A DNA stretch of 64,000 nucleotides from Limanda limanda (Eukaryota > Chordata > Actinopteri > Pleuronectiformes > Pleuronectidae): NCBI RefSeq assembly GCF_963576545.1, contig NC_083641.1, forward strand, positions 15,188,893 to 15,252,892, written 5' to 3'. This document shows positions 1-64,000 of the stretch, piece by piece. The stretch's first letter is position 1. Every line of letters starts with the position of its first letter. The translations under genes and the position numbers were made by a program. The notes below the pieces were generated by a model, which searched no databases, was not told the DNA's origin, and saw only the letters and a program-made list of their open reading frames with translations.

Positions 1-1785
1 ATCTCTGATAAATGACCTGAGATATTATACACACAGTCTTTGTACAAGTTCAACCCTCAAATAAAACACACATAATTGTTGATCACAATAGTGATATTGG
101 ACATAAAAATAAAATGTCCACGACTGCAGCAAAACGTTCACATATCAACTCTCAGACTTTTCTACAAAACTCCAAAACTCTGTATCGGCTGCTGATTCAG
201 CAGACATGTGCAACTCCATGCAGGATTTGCCAGCAGTATATTTCGCGACCAGCACACTGCACAACACTGAGAAACTCTACAATCAATGGCATAAATGAAG
301 TGTTCTTAATGCAGGTAAATGATGCATGATTATGTCATGAACAGAATCAAGGAATTAAATGTATAATGATGATATTTTTGCAGACATCTGTAGGTAAGTG
401 TACAAACAATTAAATAAGCTAAAATGAGAGATCATCCATTATATTAAAACTGTTAAACTTGGGGGTAGAATTAATCTCTTTAGAATAATCTGTAAACCAA
501 GAAGCCAAAGCTAAGACCTTTTTTTAGGAAATGATGCAGTTTGACAAAGATCACTAGGGGAATGTCTAAAAATCCAGATATTTGTATCAAGGAACACAAA
601 AAGACACTTTTTTGCGAATCACAATGATGAACGCAAAAAAAAATTCTTCTGTGCTCACCTTTCAGTCTGACTTTAAGACATGAAGGTACAATCTGGTCAG
701 GGCTGGGTGATACAATTATTTCAATAATTATCGCAATATTATTTCCATGAAAAGCAATACAACAGAAGTTCACATTAAATCAATATATAGTTTGTGCATT
801 GTGGAAAAACTGGGACGAGGTATAACACTTCAGATTTGTAAAATGTTTTGCTGTTTATGACGTTTTTGTGATTCTCTGCTCATGAAGTTTAAAATCACAA
901 CCTCCAATCAGGAGAAAAATTTGTCTTCAAAGTTAAAAGAAATAATAAAGGGACATTTATTATTTTAAAATTATTTTTTTGGGCCATATTGCCCAGGCCT
1001 GCTCAGAATTATCAGCTAATCATGCTCCAATATGCAACATACAGAAGTGTGATATGGAAACTGCAGAACAAATATACTGAGAATGGACATTTCAGTAAAA
1101 AAGGAAATAACTTCTGTGTGTAGTTAAACTTTTGAAATGAAGCATCTTTGCACACATATAGATTCGGGGATTGTGGAGAAGGCACAGTTGTACTTTTAAT
1201 ATACGTAACCAGGATACTGAACTCTACTGTAGAAAAAAATATATCAGACATAAATTATTACTCAAACACTTTTATACATCTTAAAATACGTATGGAGCTA
1301 ATTTCAACCATAAACCAAAATCCTCTGCTTGAACATTCATTGGACCACATGTTCGGAGCTCACATGCCTGCACTCCCTGTATGTGCGGATCCTGGTGTTT
1401 TACTCTTCAGAATAAGTATATACATGACCCATATATTTCTAAATCCGTTTTAGCTGCTGTTAATCTTCACCCAAAATATGCTCGGCATTCTGCGATACTA
1501 ACCACCACGTTTTTTTTATGAGCAGAGTTGTAGGGGATGTAAAGTCTCTCTGGTTACAAGAAAGTCTCCGATTCGGTCACGTGTCTCGTCCGAACGGCCC
1601 GAAGAAAAGAAACTGAACTCTTAACAACTCATTAAACGTCAAACTGGAGAAGGTAACTTAAACGCTTTCCTTCAGCAGATGTGATGCAGGTATTAGTGTG
1701 TATTGCTAAGGAGTCTGTGTAACCCTGAACTATAATCTTACACAGTCTGGGGTCAGTGTGGAGTTCCTGGTCCTCCGAGGGCCCT
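1..1785. other. megf6 3' UTR and downstream DNA
   Basis: No protein-coding exon recognised. If exon 38 is right, the 3' UTR lies here; an AATAAA in transcript orientation occurs at 956-961, inside a repeat. The stretch is AT-rich and includes the short TIR-like repeat annotated at 698-1001. Confidence 0.5.
698..1001. repeat. Short non-autonomous element with CAGGSCTGGGYRATA-like inverted ends
   Basis: The left end reads CAGGGCTGGGTGATA and the right end, reversed, reads CAGGCCTGGGCAATA. The interior is AT-rich and about 300 bp long. This is the look of a MITE. I see no clear target duplication. Confidence 0.5.
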
Positions 1786-59972
<58,187 letters not shown>

Positions 59973-60310
59973 GATTTCAGCCTGTTAGAGACGCGGGGAG
60001 AAGAGAAGTGCTCGGTCACAGTCGGTGCAGCCTCTGAGTCCAGCATCAGATGAAGTGCAGCATCCTGACGTTTAAGTTCCTCCTGCGACAGGACGAAGTT
60101 CAGACTCCACGGTTGTGTTTGGATGTTTCCAGAGATCCGGGCGTGATTTCCCTGAGCACCGGTGGGAGCAGACTTGTCTCATGTCACTCGCAGCCTTTGA
60201 ATGGCTCCGTCTGAGACGCACCACCCACTATCACTGCGGGGGCCAGCTCCTCAAACCCCCGGCCGCAGCAACCTGTGCTCGCTCACAGATTAACACAGAT
60301 AGCAAGGCTA
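59973..60310 (-). promoter_or_regulatory. megf6: megf6 5' UTR and proximal promoter region
   Basis: Directly upstream of the start codon and richer in G, C and CpG than its surroundings (for example CCCCCGGCCGCAGC near 60257). I see no TATA box and cannot place the start site. Confidence 0.45.
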
Positions 60311-60541
60311 TCTCCTGAATAAACATGACGTGTGATAACATGTAAAATAGTAGGAGCCTGTTTTAAAATGGTTTTCCTGTAAATATGTGGTATTGAAGAA
60401 TTTAAAAAAACGAAAGGAAACCGAAATACATTTGCAATTTGTATAACCGAAGTAACGGCAGAACTATGATTTTGTTGCATATATTTTATTGTCAATGATT
60501 ATTAAAGCATGTCTATCTTTATAGCTTTATATCTATCTTTG

Positions 60542-61490
<949 letters not shown>

Positions 61491-62076
61491 GCAATGTCTC
61501 TTTTTCAAATTCAGTATTAGCTTATTTCAACTTTTTGTTGTAAAACAAATAGAACACGTTATTATACATATATAATGTAAGAATTCTTGTCAAATACATA
61601 AAATAAAAGTGAAACACATATATGATATACACTAAACAAATGAAAAACCATAAACATGAAGAAACATCCACATAGTATTATTATTAGTACCTTGTATACA
61701 GATAAATTAGGTATAACATTTGAAGCACATCTAAAGCATTGTAAGTCACATATAGTAGAGTAGTGACATACAGAGGAGATGTACAGAAATAAAGTGAAGA
61801 AAAAAGTGCTGATGCTTGAATCGCACCTAACACCTAAGACATCATAGGAATCATTCCTGGCTAAACACACTGGAAAAAAGAAAGCTTCAGATTGAGAGCA
61901 GTTTACGCACACAGTAATTGAAAATCTCTCCTTCTCCACTCTCGCTCTAAATGTGCGAGAGACCTTGACTCCCATTCATTCCCCCAGGGCCGGCCCTGGC
62001 AATATAATTAATTAATTACACCAACGATAGATAAATAGATGACATTTCTGCTTTTAATTTCAGCGCTTGGTGCCAG
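61491..62076. other. Intergenic DNA between megf6 and mff
   Basis: AT-rich sequence with no recognised gene. Confidence 0.5.
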
Positions 62077-62322
62077 TGACGTCACTTCCTCCCAAGCTTT
62101 GCTGCTTCCTGTTTGGAGTCCGGGCAGAGGAAGAAGAAGAAGAAGGAAGAGAGGAGCCTCCTCTCTGTCATCAACACGAAGTGATGCTCGACAGATTCCT
62201 CACCTGCCACACTCACACTTAACCCCCCCCCCCCCTAACGGAGTCTTCACACTGATCGTCGGTCTCTCAAGGGACCGATACACACACTGTCCCTCGGAGA
62301 GGTCGCTGTCCTCAGCAACAAG
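62077..62322 (+). promoter_or_regulatory. mff: mff promoter and 5' UTR exon (approximate)
   Basis: A palindromic CRE/ATF site TGACGTCA at 62077-62084 overlaps an ETS-type CACTTCCT, and a further CTTCCTG lies near 62105. The sequence becomes CpG-containing and reaches a clear donor AG/GTAAGAAA at 62322. The likely reading is a TATA-less promoter with a non-coding first exon. The start site is not fixed. Confidence 0.55.
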
Positions 62323-62883
62323 GTAAGAAACCGAAGCTAACGCGTTAGCTTGAAATGGCGCTAATGTGATGCGAAACCAAAAGCAACCAGAGATTTGGGG
62401 TTTTGTCAGATAACCCGACAGTCGTTTAAACCACGGAGATGGTCAACAGTAGTTTATGAATACGTATAACAATAACGACATTGGTTAATGTGGCGTCACA
62501 GTCTAAATTAACCTTAACATCAGTCGATATAAATGTCCTCTGGTACGAGCACCAGGCTCAGGTCTGCTCTCACCCAGGCTGAAGATGAACCGGTTCCTGT
62601 AGCCTCCTTTTGCTTTCATCTATCACAAGACACTACATTGGTGTCACATGATGTGTTCTCCTTGTCTCCCTCCTCACTGAAGCTCATCAGCTACATCAGT
62701 AATAACCATATCCTGACTAGATCCTTGTTTTTGTGTGTCAGGAGATTCTCACAGCATTGTACTAAAATGGGTCAGCAGATATGCAGCACAGAGCATCAGA
62801 ATGAAACTATTAGAACACCTATTGTGATCATTTCCCCGACAAAAGTTAAACTCTGAGTTGCTGTGATAATTCCTCAGATCGAA

Positions 62884-64000
62884 ATGAACGGAGCAGCATT
62901 CCCTTCCCCCACGTCAGAGATGGCGGAGATGAACCGTATCCAGTACGAGCTGGACTACACCGAGGGGATCAGCCAGAGGATGCGCATCCCTGAGATGCTC
63001 AAGATGTCCAACGACGACCCCAACTTTGGATCCCAAGAGGTCCCCCGCAGCGTCTTAATGCAAGTCCCAGAGAGAATCGTGATTTCAGGTCGGTTTGCTA
63101 TCAAATGATGTGTGGTTCAAAGTCCTTTATTGCAAACAACTCATTGGTGACGGTCCGCTGGCTTTGATCCAGCTGTTATTTGGCTTAGTCCCAGCCACTG
63201 GCAGATAACCCAGTGGCTCAGGACTTTGTCCATCCCGCTCCTAGAGGCACATGACACGCATAAGTATTATGAATCATACTTAAGACTTGACATTACACAA
63301 AGACGGTCTAAAGGCTGCTTTCCAATCCGCTGTATCATTCTGTCAACTCGCACAAAAGCACCTTCTGACATATGGCCTTATAACAGCAAAAAAACGGATC
63401 CTACTTAACTGGAAGAAGAGAGAGGTCCCTTCATTTAAGCATTGGTTGACTGATTTGACAGAGACCTTACATTTGGAGAGAATTCGATTTATTCTGAAAG
63501 ACAAGTTGAGGGACTTTGATAAAATCTGGCAACCTTTGGTCTCTCATCTCGAAAGAGAATCTGATTGGGTCCCTAGTTGGATGCACTCCTTAGGGGGGGT
63601 GGGGGGTGGTACACACTTTTGTCTTTTTTCTTTTCTTTTTTGTCCTGTCCTTTTTGTTTCATCTGTTTTGTTGATGCAGGGCATTGCTTGTTTACTTGCT
63701 ATTCTTTTTTGTCATTAGTCTTTTTTGTCAGGGATTACTTTTTCACCTTCTGTAAAAAACATAGGAAACATAACTGTCAACTGTTAATTTCTCTGTTATG
63801 TGATTGGTTTCCCAATAAACATATTTGAAACATTCTGTCAACTCCACTTTACTCTTTTACTTCTACTTCCACCAGGAGACAGTGGTGATTCCCAGTACTC
63901 CAGACCTAGAGATCTCGACCTTATCCAGTCTACACCACTTGAAGCCCTTTCCCTGAAGACCCCACCCAGAGTCCTCACCCTCAATGAGCGACCCCTGGAC
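62884..64000 (+). CDS. mff: Mitochondrial fission factor (mff), first two coding exons, cut by window end
   Basis: Mff is a tail-anchored protein of the outer mitochondrial and peroxisomal membrane that recruits the dynamin GTPase Drp1 for fission. The coding exons are 62884-63088 (exon acceptor at 62877) and 63876-64000, joined in phase 1, giving the first 110 residues. MNGAAFPSPTSEMAEMNRIQ leads into YELDYTEGISQRMRIPE (about 21-37), the N-terminal Drp1-binding motif. QVPERIVISG follows, then DLDLIQSTPLEALSLKTPPR and VLTLNERPLD, all closely matching human MFF. The coiled coil and C-terminal anchor lie beyond the window. Human MFF has additional upstream residues in some isoforms. A possible equivalent (MSSGTS at 62533) does not splice in frame by any site I found. 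The intron holds an L1-like fragment. Confidence 0.92.
63225..63830 (+). mobile_element. L1-like LINE ORF2 C-terminal fragment in mff intron
   Basis: In one frame it reads KKRILLNWKKREVPSFKHWL, then LTETLHLERIRFILK and DFDKIWQPLVSHLE, the usual C-terminal end of fish L1-type ORF2 proteins. Reverse transcriptase and endonuclease regions are absent. It ends with AATAAACATATTTG near 63815 and has no clear poly(A) tail. An open frame continues to 63718. Confidence 0.75.

Noticed and set aside
61562..61975. 137-codon minus-strand open frame in the intergenic region
   Set aside because: AT-rich and hydrophobic by composition, with no homology I recognise, no splice context and no second supporting feature.
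62533..62856. Open frame starting MSSGTSTRL as an upstream mff coding exon
   Set aside because: The start faintly resembles the human MSKGTS isoform, but no donor in the right phase joins it to the exon at 62878, so I did not annotate it.

Overview
This is vertebrate genomic DNA, almost certainly from a ray-finned fish and probably a spiny-rayed (percomorph) teleost. The basis is long (CA)n, (GT)n, (ATC)n and (CTAT)n microsatellites, L2/UnaL2-type retrotransposon 3' tails, dense short TIR repeats, and intron-split genes for proteins recognisable from human counterparts. There are no operons, no CRISPR arrays and no bacterial or phage systems.

Most of the window is one gene on the minus strand, megf6 (multiple EGF-like domains 6). 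I reconstructed it from the initiator codon at 59972 to a probable stop at 1786. It has 38 exons whose phases join without a break, giving about 1,628 codons. Reading from high to low coordinates it encodes a signal peptide (exon 1), an EMI domain (exons 2-3), one EGF (exon 4), eight mostly calcium-binding EGFs (exons 5-12), an acidic linker (exon 13), 24 consecutive eight-cysteine EGF/laminin-type repeats with one exon each (exons 14-37), and a short basic tail (putative exon 38). Intron 4 is very long, about 17 kb (40599-57830).

Two other genes lie on the plus strand. A complete six-exon EHD2-like ATPase gene (24413-27246, 545 codons) sits inside megf6 intron 16 in the antisense direction. 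At the right edge is the 5' part of mff (mitochondrial fission factor). It starts divergently from megf6, with its first coding ATG at 62884, and runs off the window end.

The rest is intron and intergenic DNA. It holds a hAT-type DNA transposon with a perfect 8-bp target duplication (52333-53262) and an L2-like fragment nested in it. A second L2 3' end is wedged between two (CTAT)n arrays (60543-61490), and an L1-like ORF2 C-terminal fragment lies in mff intron 2. At least five copies of a TIR-bearing short element and several other dispersed repeats are also present.

The three genes show no evident functional link: megf6 is predicted extracellular, the EHD protein acts on membranes, and Mff acts on mitochondria. 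The most notable structure is the nested antisense EHD gene. Also worth a look are microsatellites that abut megf6 splice sites and two EGF repeats with odd cysteine counts. I found no credible novel gene system.
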